DNA from: GCA-003244245 sp963822695
Lineage (GTDB): Bacteria > Actinomycetota > Actinomycetes > Mycobacteriales > Pseudonocardiaceae
Length of the DNA stretch: 64,000 nt
NCBI GenBank assembly: GCA_963822695.1
Contig: CAWGJH010000005.1
Span: 1 to 64,000, forward strand
Direction: 5' to 3'
Below the pieces are notes generated by a model, which saw only the letters and a program-made list of their open reading frames with translations, was not told the origin of the DNA and did not search any database. The position numbers and the translations under genes are program-made. Shown one piece after another: positions 47,871 through 56,332 of the stretch; position 1 is the first letter of the stretch, and each line of letters opens with the position of its first letter.

Positions 47871-48470
47871 TCACCTGGACCACGGCGAGACCGGCCCGTA
47901 GCGAGTCTCCCAGCAGGAGTCGATGACACGCGCCCACTCATCAGGGGTGAGGGTGCGCGGCATCTGTGCCGTCTGGAAGGGAGCGATGCTGGAGATGAAC
48001 CGCGAGACTGTGATCGAGGTGTCCTTCGATACGGCTCGTTCGGGCGGCGGATGCGCCGCATCCGCGGGCTCTGGTTCTTGACCAGCGCGTCGTAGACGGC
48101 AGCGCCGGCCGGGAGGCTGCTTTTGTTCTTGCGCTCGCTCAGGTACTCCGCCTCCCCGCTGTCCTGCCTTGCCATCCGTTGCAGAAGCTCAGCGGTGAGG
48201 TCGGTCGGCACGTTTTTGGCCTGCGAGTTAATGTAGTAGAACTGCTTGATCTCCTCGGTGCGCTGGAATCCAAACATGGTCTCGATCGGAACCGGGAAGT
48301 CGTCAACGAGCCGCTTACGATCCCTGAGCAGCTTCACCGCGCCGCCACGGTGCTGGCCGTTCCACGATCCACGTGATTGCCTCCTCTCCGAGCAGGATGG
48401 TGCTGTTCGCCGTGGCGTTTCCGCCGGTCTCGATCGCGTACATCAACTGGTTGCAGACTGGTCTAAACGT
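47871..48470 (-). pseudogene. DGQHR-domain (DndB-like) protein, frameshifted and truncated
   Basis: On the minus strand VCNQLMYAIETGGNATANST and ILLGEEAITWIV are followed, after a frame change near 48350, by NGQHRGGAVKLLRDRKRLVD. Then come FPVPIETMFGFQRTEEIKQF, YYINSQAKNVPTDLTAELLQ and RMARQDSGEAEYLSERKNKS, and after a second change near 48080 KDTSITVSRFISSI and TLTPDEWARVIDSCWE. The NGQHR box and the FYYINSQAKN segment are those of DGQHR-domain proteins, including DndB of DNA phosphorothioation systems. No dndCDE partners are present here. Confidence 0.65.
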
Positions 48471-48666
48471 GGTGCTGTCCGCACGCGAGCTGGAGGTACT
48501 GCAGCTCGCCGCGCTCGCCATGAGTAACGCCCAGATTGGCAGGCAGCTAGTCATCACCGAGGGCACGGTCAAACACCATTTGACCAACATCTACGCCAAG
48601 CTTGGGGCGATCTCACGGGTCGATGCGATCAGGAAAGCGACCGCTGCCCGCCTGATTGTGGGATAA
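48471..48666 (+). pseudogene. LuxR-type helix-turn-helix fragment
   Basis: VLSARELEVLQLAALAMSNA, QIGRQLVITEGTVKHHLTNI and YAKLGAISRVDAIRKATAAR form a complete LuxR/FixJ DNA-binding domain. Nothing before it corresponds to a receiver or sensor domain; the upstream bases are the antisense of the DGQHR remnant. It is therefore the 3' stump of a response regulator or LuxR regulator joined to unrelated DNA. Confidence 0.7.
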
Positions 48667-48791
48667 CCCGTGGGTTCCGGTGCAGGTTCCAGTCCCGTCG
48701 ATGCTCGGGTGCCGGGTCTGATGCCCCTATGGATGTCAAGCCGTAGGGCATTGGGTGTGGGATATCCTGTGGGTTCCTGCGGGGGTTCCAG
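48660..48791. repeat. Imperfect 33-bp direct repeat pair
   Basis: Copies at 48660-48692 and 48759-48791 (GGGATA..TGTGGGTTCC.. to GGTTCCAG) agree at 27 of 33 positions and are 99 bases apart. The DNA between and after them (to about 49010) has no gene. Confidence 0.55.
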
Positions 48792-49017
48792 CCGGTCTGG
48801 GACGGCCTTGACCAGGTGCCTTCTGGTCCCTGGTGCCCCCACCCCCGCGGCAGGGTCACGAGGATTCCTCGGAAATCCTGAAGTTCCGTCATTGCTCACT
48901 GGACCGGCCCACTACCAACTTTGCTGCGGTGATCAGGGACAACGCGGTGGACCGCGAGAGACGCTGACGAGGCGGAACTCACGGGATGTCGCATAATTTG
49001 CCTGCCCGTGCTGTGAG

Positions 49018-49200
49018 ATGGCGGAGTACTTCGCGCGTAAGGGTAAGCGGACCCGGAGGCGGAAGCCGCACACGGCGGCGGGCACGGTGGAGCTGGTGTT
49101 GTGGCATGTCGGGTGCCGCGACTGTGGGCGGGTGTTCGCGCCGCTACTGGTCATGCTCGGGCTGTCCGGGAACCCAGCAGCTCTGGCTAGTTGCGCCAGG
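49018..49200 (+). pseudogene. Transposase-like N-terminal zinc-ribbon fragment
   Basis: The plus strand reads KRTRRRKPHTAAGTVELVLW, then HVGCRDCGRVFAPLLVMLGL, a CxxC zinc-binding segment of the kind preceding the core in several transposases. It ends abruptly where an antisense Rep-like remnant begins near 49170. Too short to assign to a family with confidence. Confidence 0.4.
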
Positions 49201-49472
49201 GTGACCCCAGATATCAGGGCGGTGGTCCAGTCCATGGAGCACACCAGTCGGCGCAGCATTTTTAGCCAGCGGGTCCGCTTGTCGGCGCGCCAGAGTTCGG
49301 CGTTGACAGCCCAGTACTCCTGAGCGTGGCCCCACGTGCAAGGCGGAGAATGAGTGCACATCAGCGCCCCGGTGTGGTCGTCCCGCTTCGACGTCAGGGT
49401 CCACCGAGGGCAGCGCAGTCCAGACCTACCCTTGAGCATCCGGAGCGCACCGCCCAGCGTGGTGCGCAGCAC
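49170..49472 (-). pseudogene. Replication-initiator-like helix-turn-helix remnant
   Basis: The minus strand reads CTHSPPCTWGHAQEYWAVNA, ELWRADKRTRWLKMLRRLVC and SGVTLAQLARAAGF. This recalls actinobacterial plasmid/ICE replication or helix-turn-helix proteins in which a Trp/Arg-rich helix precedes the DNA-binding domain. It is fused out of frame to the transposase-like fragment, so it is a remnant. Confidence 0.4.
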
Positions 49473-49541
49473 GGTGGCGCACGTAGTGTGTGGGCACTGG
49501 ATGCCGAAGCGTCTTGGTCTGCATCAGCGGAGGAGCCCACC

Positions 49542-50054
49542 GTGGGTGGCAACGTCGATCATCCCGAGCGAGACTCGGCATGGGACCGTGACGTCCGTAA
49601 TGAAACGGACACCGAGCGTCTGGACCGCAACTGGATTGAGCTATTGCAAGAGCTGCGGGTCGTACAGACGGGCGTTCAGCTTCTGACCGGGTTCTTGCTC
49701 ACGCTGCCGTTTCAGCAACGGTTCACTGTGCTCTCGGACTATCAGCGCGGGGTCTACCTGGTGACGGTGGCGTCGTCGGTTGCATCCACGATCTTGCTGA
49801 TCGCACCGGTGAGTCTGCATCGGGCGGTGTTTCGTCAACATGCTCGCAAGCTACTGATTTCGGCGAGTCACCGCTGTGCCTTGGGCGGCCTCACGCTACT
49901 CGGGCTCGCCGTCACTGGGGTCGTGCTGCTGATCTTCGACACGGTGCTCAATCACACCGCCGGAACGATCGCCGGCACGGTTACTTTCATCGGATTCCTC
50001 ACGTTGTGGGGTGTCATCCCGAGAGCGCAGCGCACCCATGTCCGGATCCAGTGA
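49542..50054 (+). CDS. DUF6328-type membrane protein
   Basis: About 170 aa starting at GTG with GGAGG about 9 bases upstream; the longer open frame before it looks non-coding. WIELLQELRVVQTGVQLLTG, FLLTLPFQQRFTVLSDYQRG and VYLVTVASSVASTILLIAP follow the consensus I know for DUF6328. Two further helices (ALGGLTLLGLAVTGVVLLIF and AGTVTFIGFLTLWGV) make four in total. These small membrane proteins are common in actinobacteria; function unknown. Confidence 0.8.
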   Translation: MGGNVDHPERDSAWDRDVRNETDTERLDRNWIELLQELRVVQTGVQLLTGFLLTLPFQQRFTVLSDYQRGVYLVTVASSVASTILLIAPVSLHRAVFRQHARKLLISASHRCALGGLTLLGLAVTGVVLLIFDTVLNHTAGTIAGTVTFIGFLTLWGVIPRAQRTHVRIQ

Positions 50055-50149
50055 TGACTACTCACGCCAGATCCACTGCAGGCGCCCCTCATAAGCCGCA
50101 AATTCTGTCGCTCAGCACACTGTGCGCCATCCGGGGGCCACATGCGAGG

Positions 50150-50575
50150 GGAGGGCTGGCCGGGTGAATGATCGTGAATCCTCGCCGAACAGCACGGGGT
50201 AGCCGATCCGTTCGGCGATCTGCAGCGCCTCGTCGTCGCCGGCTGCGGTGCCGCCCGGGGCTGGTCGATGCCGAGCTTGGCGCACAGCGTGCTCCACCGC
50301 TCGCGGTCCTCGGCGAGGTCGAGAGCGTCCGGGATGGTGCCGAGGGATCAGTTCGGCGGGCAATCTGTGTGTCGGCGCGACTGGCCTGAACGCAGCAGTA
50401 GTCGAACTCCACGCCCTGCCCGAGCCGGTTCGGCGCCGAGCCGTGTCACGCGCCGCCAGTCCAGCGCACCACGCGCGATCCGCTCGCGCTCGGCGGAGAT
50501 CATCGCGATCTGGTCGAGGAACCACGGGTCAATCCGGGTGGCCTCGTACACCCGGTCGAGCTCGATGCCGCGCTA
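50150..50575 (-). pseudogene. Carbamoyl-phosphate synthase large subunit fragment, decayed
   Basis: The minus strand reads VYEATRIDPWFLDQIAMISA and ERERIARGALDW (CarB central domain), then EFDYCCVQASRA and EALQIAERIGYPVLF (start of an ATP-grasp unit). In another frame DRERWSTLCAKLGI is visible between them. Internal segments are missing and frames shift, so only a collapsed remnant of CarB remains. Confidence 0.65.
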
Positions 50576-50965
50576 GTGCCTGCCAGCGGCCGCACAACCG
50601 TTCGCCCCGCATGGCCGGCCAACATCAACCTGAGCAGGGCCATTCGCAGGACGACGCCGTTCGCCGCCTGCCGGAAGTAGCCGTTGTACGGCGTGGCGTC
50701 CACGTCCGTGGGCACCTCCTCCCCGCGCGGCAGCGGGTGCAGCACCACGACCGTGTCCCTGGCCACTGCCTCCAGCAGGTCGCGACTGAGCGGCAGCTCA
50801 CCCGCTGCCCGGCGCGCCACCGCATCCTCCTTGAGCTCGGCTATAACGGTCGGCGAACAGTAGACCACGTCAGCCTCCGGCAGGACGCCCAAGAGGTCAT
50901 CATGGAACGTGATCGGACGGCCAGCGCCCTCCATCTCCGCTCGCAGCAGCGGATCGAGGTCCATC
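50576..50965 (-). pseudogene. Aspartate/ornithine carbamoyltransferase C-terminal fragment
   Basis: On the minus strand RPITFHDDLLGVLPEADVVY, CSPTVIAELKEDAVARRAAG, VVVLHPLPRGEEVPTDVDAT and PYNGYFRQAANGVVLRMALL form the C-terminal half of a carbamoyltransferase; HPLPR and YFRQAxNG are PyrB-like. The N-terminal carbamoyl-phosphate domain is cut off exactly where a tyrosine-recombinase fragment begins on the other strand. Confidence 0.7.
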
Positions 50966-51130
50966 GTCGGGCGACACACTTTCGCCACCACCCTCATCCG
51001 CGGCGGCACCGACCTCGTCCTGGTCACCGAGATGCTCGGCCACGCCCGCCTCGACACCGTCCGTGCCTACACCCGACCCACCGCCGAAGACCGCGCAAAG
51101 GCCCTCAACCTGCTGCCCACCGACCGCTGA
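50966..51130 (+). pseudogene. Tyrosine recombinase (integrase) C-terminal fragment
   Basis: VGRHTFATTLIRGGTDLVLV, TEMLGHARLDTVRAYTRPTA and EDRAKALNLL form the last 50 residues of a phage-type integrase, including H-x-x-R-like RHTFAT, the LGHA His and the nucleophilic Tyr in RAYTRPT. The catalytic core upstream is gone; the junction with the carbamoyltransferase fragment is abrupt near 50965. Confidence 0.75.
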
Positions 51131-51452
51131 CCAGCGTCGATGGCCCGATTACACGTATCTGGTTGCTACCCGCAGGAGAACAAGCGACCAGACACGCCGA
51201 GCTCGTACGCGGTAGTCGAAAAGCATTCGGCGCGGTCGAGCGTGTATAAATTGGAGGGGTGAGCCAAGAGCCCCTTCCTGAGGCTGTGCATGACGAGCCG
51301 CTGGGCAAACGAGCACCGCAGCAGGACTGGCGTACTTATGGGACAAATAGCTCAGATTTCCCTGGGATGACACGAGCAGCAAGGCCTTTGGACCCGATCA
51401 GCCAGGTCCGGTAGCGGCGTCTGGATGAAGCGAAACGAAATGATGACTAGAG
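51131..51452. other. Intergenic region upstream of FxsT-like pseudogene
   Basis: A short plus-strand frame (51259-51414, 51 codons from GTG) reads SQEPLPEAVHDEPLGKRAP and PGMTRAARPLDPISQVR, but its GGAGGG lies too close to the start. GTGTATAAATTGG just before could be a promoter. No supported gene. Confidence 0.3.
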
Positions 51453-52890
51453 ATGAGGCATCCACGACAGGCCGCGCACCGGATCATCGCTGTGGTCGAT
51501 GTCGAGGGGTTTGGGGATCGGCGGTGGACCACACCGCACCAACTCGCGGTACGTGAGGGCCTGTATCGGGCCCTGCGGCAGGCATTCGACCATACGGGTA
51601 TCTCGTGGGCCGACTGCCATCACGAGGACCGGGGTGACGGCCTGCTCCTCCTGGCCCCCGCGGAAATGCCGAAGGGTCCGTTCGTGGAAACTCTGCCGCA
51701 CGCACTCGTGGCGGTGCTACGCGAGCACAACAACGCGCACCCGGCGGCGGAACAGATCCGGCTCCGGATGGCGCTGCATGCTGGAGAGGTCGTCTATGAC
51801 GATCACGGAGTGACGGCCGCGTCGGTCAACCTGGCATTCCGGCTCCTGGACGCACGCCCGTTGAAAGCGGCGCTCGCCGAATCCCCCGGCGTGTTGGCAC
51901 TAGTCACGTCCGGATGGTTTTTCGAGGAAGCGGTACGGCATAGTCCAGTCATTGATCCCGCCGCCTACCGGCCCATCCAGGTGACGGTGAAAGAGACTTC
52001 TACGGTGGGCTGGATCTGCCTGCCGGACCACCCATACCCAGCCGACACCACATATCTCACGGCTCCACCTAGCGACCCCACGATGTCGGTGCGGGATCTG
52101 CCACATGCTTGCTCAAATGTGGCGCCGATAGTTCGGGTATGGAACGTGCCCGCCCGCAACCCAGCGTTCACCGGACGGGAGGAGCTGCTTACCGCGCTGC
52201 GTACCGCGCTGGAAGACAAATGCTCGACGGTGGTGGTGCAGGCACTGCACGGGATGGGCGGGATCGGAAAGATCGCGCTAGCCATCGAGTACGCCCACCG
52301 CCATGCAAGCGAGTACGACGTAGTGTGGTGGATCCCAGCAGAGCAACCAGCACTGGTAGCCCACCATCTCGCCGAGCTGACCCACGCCCTAGGTTTGGCG
52401 AGCGTCACTGATCCTGTGACCGTGGCGGTAGCGCGATTGCTGGGGGCGTTACGGGAGCGGGACCGGTGGCTGCTGATCTTTGATAACGCCCAGGAACCCG
52501 CGGCGCTGGCTCGGTATTCGCGGGGGGTGGTGGGGGGTGCTGATTACTTCCCGCAACCCCGGGTGGCAGGAGTTGGCCATTGCGGTGGGTGTGGATGTGT
52601 TCGACCGGAGCGAGTCGATCACGCTGTTGCGTCGTGGTGCTCCGCAGTTGAGTGAGGTGGAGGCGGGGCGGATTGCCCTGGCGTTGGGGGATTTGCCGTT
52701 GGCGTTGGCTCAGGCCGGGGCGTACATGGCGGACACCGCTACCAGTGTGCCGGACTACCTGAGTTTGTTGGCTGAGCGAACGACGGAACTGTTGGCTCAG
52801 GGGGCTTCTGCCCGGTATCCGGTGTCGTTGGCTGCCAGTGTCCAGATCGCGCTGGATCGGTGTCAGCCGCCGCTGAGCACGACGATGTAG
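51453..52890 (+). pseudogene. FxsT-like protein: cyclase-like domain plus NB-ARC, frameshifted and truncated
   Basis: Residues about 10-185 (IIAVVDVEGFGDR, DRGDGLLLLAPAE, LRMALHAGEVVYD) resemble a class III nucleotidyl-cyclase-like domain used in conflict proteins. From about 230, VWNVPARNPAFTGREELLTA, VQALHGMGGIGKIALAIEYA (P-loop, Lys in GGIGK) and WLLIFDNAQEP are an NB-ARC NTPase as in FxsT of FxSxx-COOH systems. Near 52510-52550 the frame changes to VLITSRNPGWQELAIAVGVD and LALGDLPLALAQAGAYMADT. Translation ends at 52890 without the expected TPR repeats, so the 3' part is lost. Confidence 0.75.
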
Positions 52891-53143
52891 GGCGTGGCTC
52901 GCGCCATCGGCGGTGACGATGTCGAGGGCGGGCTCGGTGAGTTCGTCGGCGCCGTCACCGTGCCGGTGCGGTGGGCGTGTTGCGGGTAGGTCGGGGCAGC
53001 GGCGTCACGATGACTGCGCCACGGCCCGACGCACAGTCCATAGGGGAGCTGTCCGGACGGGTCGGTGGGGCAACACCAGTTGGCCCCTGGCAGGCCGGCA
53101 CGTGATAGACCACGCTCGTGCGTTGTGGCGAGACGACGAACCG

Positions 53144-53719
53144 ATGATCGGGATAGTGGACTTGGCGCGGGCCGAAGCGGACCTGACCGCCGGGGAGCTG
53201 ACCTGCCCGGGATGCGGCGGGACGCTGCGGCCCTGGGGGTACGGGCGCTCCCGCCAGGTCCGTGACCACGACTCGACGACGCTGACCCTGCGACCCCGCC
53301 GTGCCCGCTGCGTGGCGTGCGGGGTTACCCAGGTGCTGCTGCTGGGATCGGTGCTGCCCCGCCGGGTCGACACCACCGCGGTGATCGGCACGGCACTGCT
53401 GGCTAGCACCCGCGGCGCCGGGTACCGGCGGATCGCCGTGGACATCGGGCGCCCGCCCTCCACGGTCCGACGGTGGCCACGCTCGGTTGGAGGCACCCAC
53501 ACCGAATGGCTGCACGCCTAGGGTGTGACCTGGATCCACCGCGTCAACCGCGAGGTGTTCGCCACGATCACCCCCGCGCACACCGGGCTCGGCGACGCGC
53601 TGAGCGCGTTGGCCGCCGCCGCCCTGGCCATCCAGGCCCGTCTCACCCCGCACGTCCCGGCATGGACTCTGATCGGCCGGCTCACCCACGGGCGGCTCGT
53701 CCCGGCCCGCGCCGGCTAA
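53144..53719 (+). mobile_element. DUF6431-type transposon-associated gene with internal stop
   Basis: ELTCPGCGGTLRPWGYGRSR, LRPRRARCVACGVTQVLLLG, LPRRVDTTAVIGTALLASTR and VDIGRPPSTVRRW form the zinc-ribbon plus helix-turn-helix of DUF6431 proteins, which accompany actinobacterial insertion elements. An in-frame TAG at 53519 interrupts it and the reading continues as VTWIHRVNREVFATITPAHT to 53719. It lies just after the broken end of the FxsT-like gene, so an element of this kind may have caused that truncation. Confidence 0.65.
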
Positions 53720-53967
53720 AAATCACACCCCCACGGGTCCCCGCACGCCCGCAACCCGCCGCCACCGTGCAGACGACCGCGGCCCGGCCACCCTCAACCC
53801 GGCGGCACCGTGCCGACCTGGCCGCCACCATCAAGACCACAGCTGCCCGAGATGCCCGATTCTCGTCCGCACGGTAAACGACGCCGACATCGGCACGGTC
53901 AGCGGCGAACACGACCTCGCCGCGCCAAGCGCGGCGAAACCCGACTCTGCAATGGCAGGATGAAGCA
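53720..53967. repeat. Low-complexity region with imperfect repeats after DUF6431 gene
   Basis: About 53750-53860 contains three imperfect copies of a CCG-CCACCGTGC-like unit (Ala/Thr-rich in translation). No gene is supported. Confidence 0.3.
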
Positions 53968-54031
53968 GCAACGGAACTCCGGTGGCGAGAAGTCTGTGAG
54001 AGGGCTCCTCCTGCTACCGGAGTTCCGTTGC
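53968..54031. repeat. Inverted repeat, 16-bp perfect arms
   Basis: Arms at 53968-53983 and 54016-54031 are perfect reverse complements around 32 bases. They could be a terminator or the end of a mobile element, and mark the shift from high-GC remnants to the lower-GC RiPP region. Confidence 0.55.
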
Positions 54032-54380
54032 CCATCCAACGCGACACGCCGAAGATCACCACCTCGGTATGTCAACGCGCAACCCCCGCGCCAACCGCCC
54101 CACGCTAGGACCACCGACCGCATTATCAATCTTGAAACGACCGTGTCCCCCACCCCGAGCAGCAGTCGATCCTTCCAGGCACCGCATGGCCCTACCAAGT
54201 TGACGATGCCGTGCTACCTGTGGCGAGCAGTGGACCTGGTCAAAACTTGCTACGGACGATAAAATATGAATCGAGCCTTTACGCTTCCCGCGTTTCAGTG
54301 TGGGCGTGCAGGAGGTTCGCGAGGTAAGCCGGGATTGTCAGATATCGGTAGGTTCCCGCTGGTTGTGCGAGGAGATGAAG
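54032..54380. other. Promoter region upstream of the RiPP precursor
   Basis: No gene is supported. AT content rises from about 54240 (ACTTGCTACGGACGATAAAATATGAA), the likely promoter zone of the RiPP operon. GCGAGGAG at 54367-54374 is the ribosome binding site used to choose the precursor start. Confidence 0.4.
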
Positions 54381-54746
54381 ATGGCATTCAAGGTAAAAGA
54401 CTTGATGATTACGGCGTTACCCGGCGGAGGGGGTCTTGTTGGACAGGAGGGCCACCCAGATTGCGGGGAGTGCAGCCACTGCAGCGGGTGTACTGGGCGC
54501 AGTGAGTGCCACGGCTGCACTCACTGCAGTGGGTGCAGCGGCGGGTGCAGTGGGTGCAGCGGCGGGTGCAGTCACGGCTGCAGCCACTGCACTTGTAGTG
54601 GGTGTAGCCACGGGTGCAGTGGCTGCAGTGGGTGCACCGACAGTAGTCATAGCCATGGAGCCCCGAGTAGCGATGTTAGGGAGTTCGCGCGGCACCTGTC
54701 TGTGCTCGAGGAGCAGCTGGAGCGAGTCTTGGTAGGTGTGTCATAA
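54381..54746 (+). CDS. Cys/Ser/Gly/His-rich RiPP (lanthipeptide-like) precursor
   Basis: A 121-aa peptide; ATG 54381 is chosen because GAGGAG lies 6 bases upstream. The leader MAFKVKDLMITALPGGGG is short and helical. The core from about residue 28 to 93 is built of S/T-x-C and C-S-G-C units (SGCSGGCSGCSGGCSHGCSH) with 18 Cys, about 16 Ser, 4 Thr and 8 His by my count. After the core comes DVREFARHLSVLEEQLERVL, an amphipathic helix that could be a follower or recognition segment. It is immediately followed by lyase and kinase-cyclase genes, so it is the probable lanthionine substrate. A metal-binding peptide is the alternative. Confidence 0.8.
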   Translation: MAFKVKDLMITALPGGGGLVGQEGHPDCGECSHCSGCTGRSECHGCTHCSGCSGGCSGCSGGCSHGCSHCTCSGCSHGCSGCSGCTDSSHSHGAPSSDVREFARHLSVLEEQLERVLVGVS

Positions 54747-54908
54747 GCAGGCTTAGGGTTTGTGTCGAGGCTTCTGTAGTGCCCGAATCCACCTGGATTG
54801 ACCGGCTGCCGAAGGCTCGGGTGACGCTTGGCTCTTCACGATTTGGGCGGAGAGTCACGCGTCGGTAGGTTGAGGGGCTGACACCTGCTTCTTAGGTTCT
54901 CTGCGGAG

Positions 54909-55085
54909 ATGGGGAGGAAGACCCTCGTATACCAGGGCGTGGCTGAGATCGACGCCGGTTCGAAGGTGCTGGGTGAGTCACTTGAGGTCTGCGTGCACCC
55001 TTGGTGGACTGAGGGAGGTAAGCAGAGGGGCCTTTGGAGGGGGTCTGTAAGGATTGAAAGAGGAGATGGTCTGAAGCAGCAGTGA
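54909..55085 (+). CDS. Small ORF between precursor and lyase
   Basis: Fifty-eight residues, MGRKTLVYQGVAEIDAGSKV then HPWWTEGGKQRGLWRG, ending 35 bases before the lyase gene. The composition is protein-like, with a plausible beta-strand start, but the ribosome binding site (CGGAG) is too close to the ATG; a CTG at 54885 is another possible start. It could be a second small component of the RiPP cluster or a chance frame. Confidence 0.35.
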   Translation: MGRKTLVYQGVAEIDAGSKVLGESLEVCVHPWWTEGGKQRGLWRGSVRIERGDGLKQQ

Positions 55086-55120
55086 CTTGAGTAAACGACA
55101 CGAGGAGCCGGCGGGATCTC

Positions 55121-56332
55121 ATGCCTGTGCCATTTTTTATAGGTCAGAATATTGCGGATGCGACCTTTCAGGCTAACTCCGAGTATGAGCTGGTCCATTT
55201 CGATCATCTTGCCCGAGAGCAGCAGGAGGTCCTCGCCGATTTAAAGAAAGATCCTAATTTGTACGGCATTCTCCGTCCGCGAAACCAGCGTGGCTTGGCG
55301 ATCAAGTCTATCTCGCAAGACATTGCTCGCCTGCTCTCGGAGTTACAGCGACCGGGTAGATTGCCAAACCATGTTCGTGTGACATTAGGTGATCGATACG
55401 AGCAGGTGGTTGGCGCACTGGTCTTAGACGGAGTTTTTGAGGTTGAACAAAACGGTGTGTTTGTGTCGGGACCACATGCCTGCTCGCCAGGCGTGCTCGA
55501 ATGCGAGGGGTCCGCGGGGACAGGAGCCATCGCTGACCTTTCGATTGATGCATTGAAATATGCGCAAGCGCTGGAAATCGCGGATATCACGAAACTCTCA
55601 GCGCGTATATATTTTTACAATCGGCTACCCGTGTCGTCGCGCTGGAAACAGAGGTTTCCTACCGAAGATGCAGTTGTCGAGTATCTTGGTATCCGCTCTC
55701 ATCGGCCGACCAGGAAACTACTGGAGCATAGCTGGTCGAGTGTAGCTTCCACATCACCGTTTTTCAAAGGGTGGATGATGTGGAAGTCGCGCAATACAGA
55801 ACACCGATTACCGCGTAATGGCCCTAGATTCAAGCTATATGTGAGCCCCCAGTGCGAAGTTGTGCGGGAAGCGTTTGAGGGCACAGTTGAAATACTGTCA
55901 GAGTCCACGGCTGCGCAATTCAAGGTTGGCAATGACGTTTATGGACTCTTGCGTCCCGACAAGATTGTTGCCTATTTTTCGGACTTGTCGGATCTGGAAG
56001 AAGTTGCCAAGAATTTGGCGCAAAGACTCGTGGGAGTGCCGCCGCATGGTGTACCGTTCACGGCTGAGATTGCTGGCGATGGCTTGATTTCTTGGGGCAT
56101 TGACCCACCTCGGGACCAGCAGGTGTTGGCTTGGCAGGAGCGGGAGAGTTGGCGATTGTGGATTACTAACCAGTTGGCGACTGCGTTGCTCATGGCTCGG
56201 GGTTATGAGCCGGGTCCAGTGGAGCCGTGGCAGTTCGCGTTGGAGTGTCTCCGGTTGCGAGGTGTCGATACGCAGTTTTGGAGACCTCTGGGTGACCTAG
56301 GGTGGAGTAGCGTTCCGGTAGAGGATGAGTGA
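55121..56332 (+). CDS. HopA1-family-like putative phosphoSer/Thr lyase
   Basis: A 403-aa cytosolic protein. The C-terminal half resembles HopA1-family lyases of class V lanthipeptide (LxmY) and thioamitide (TvaD) pathways: PRFKLYVSPQCEVVREAFEG, AAQFKVGNDVYGLLRPDKIV and VPFTAEIAGDGLISWG, with Lys 268 in QFKVG and the RPDKIVAYF strand as likely active-site elements. The N-terminal 170 residues are less conserved. Such enzymes eliminate phosphate from phosphorylated Ser/Thr to give dehydro residues. It overlaps the kinase-cyclase start by eight bases, so the two are co-translated. Lower GC and freer codon use than flanking genes suggest transfer. Confidence 0.7.
   Translation: MPVPFFIGQNIADATFQANSEYELVHFDHLAREQQEVLADLKKDPNLYGILRPRNQRGLAIKSISQDIARLLSELQRPGRLPNHVRVTLGDRYEQVVGALVLDGVFEVEQNGVFVSGPHACSPGVLECEGSAGTGAIADLSIDALKYAQALEIADITKLSARIYFYNRLPVSSRWKQRFPTEDAVVEYLGIRSHRPTRKLLEHSWSSVASTSPFFKGWMMWKSRNTEHRLPRNGPRFKLYVSPQCEVVREAFEGTVEILSESTAAQFKVGNDVYGLLRPDKIVAYFSDLSDLEEVAKNLAQRLVGVPPHGVPFTAEIAGDGLISWGIDPPRDQQVLAWQERESWRLWITNQLATALLMARGYEPGPVEPWQFALECLRLRGVDTQFWRPLGDLGWSSVPVEDE

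Noticed and set aside
48660..48820. tRNA-like GGTTCCAGTCC segments in the repeats
   Set aside because: No matching acceptor, D or anticodon arms; not a tRNA.
54436..54735. Ala/Val/Gly-rich plus-strand frame overlapping the RiPP precursor
   Set aside because: It is the alternate frame of the Cys/Ser repeat DNA; its composition follows from the repeat and it has no ribosome binding site.
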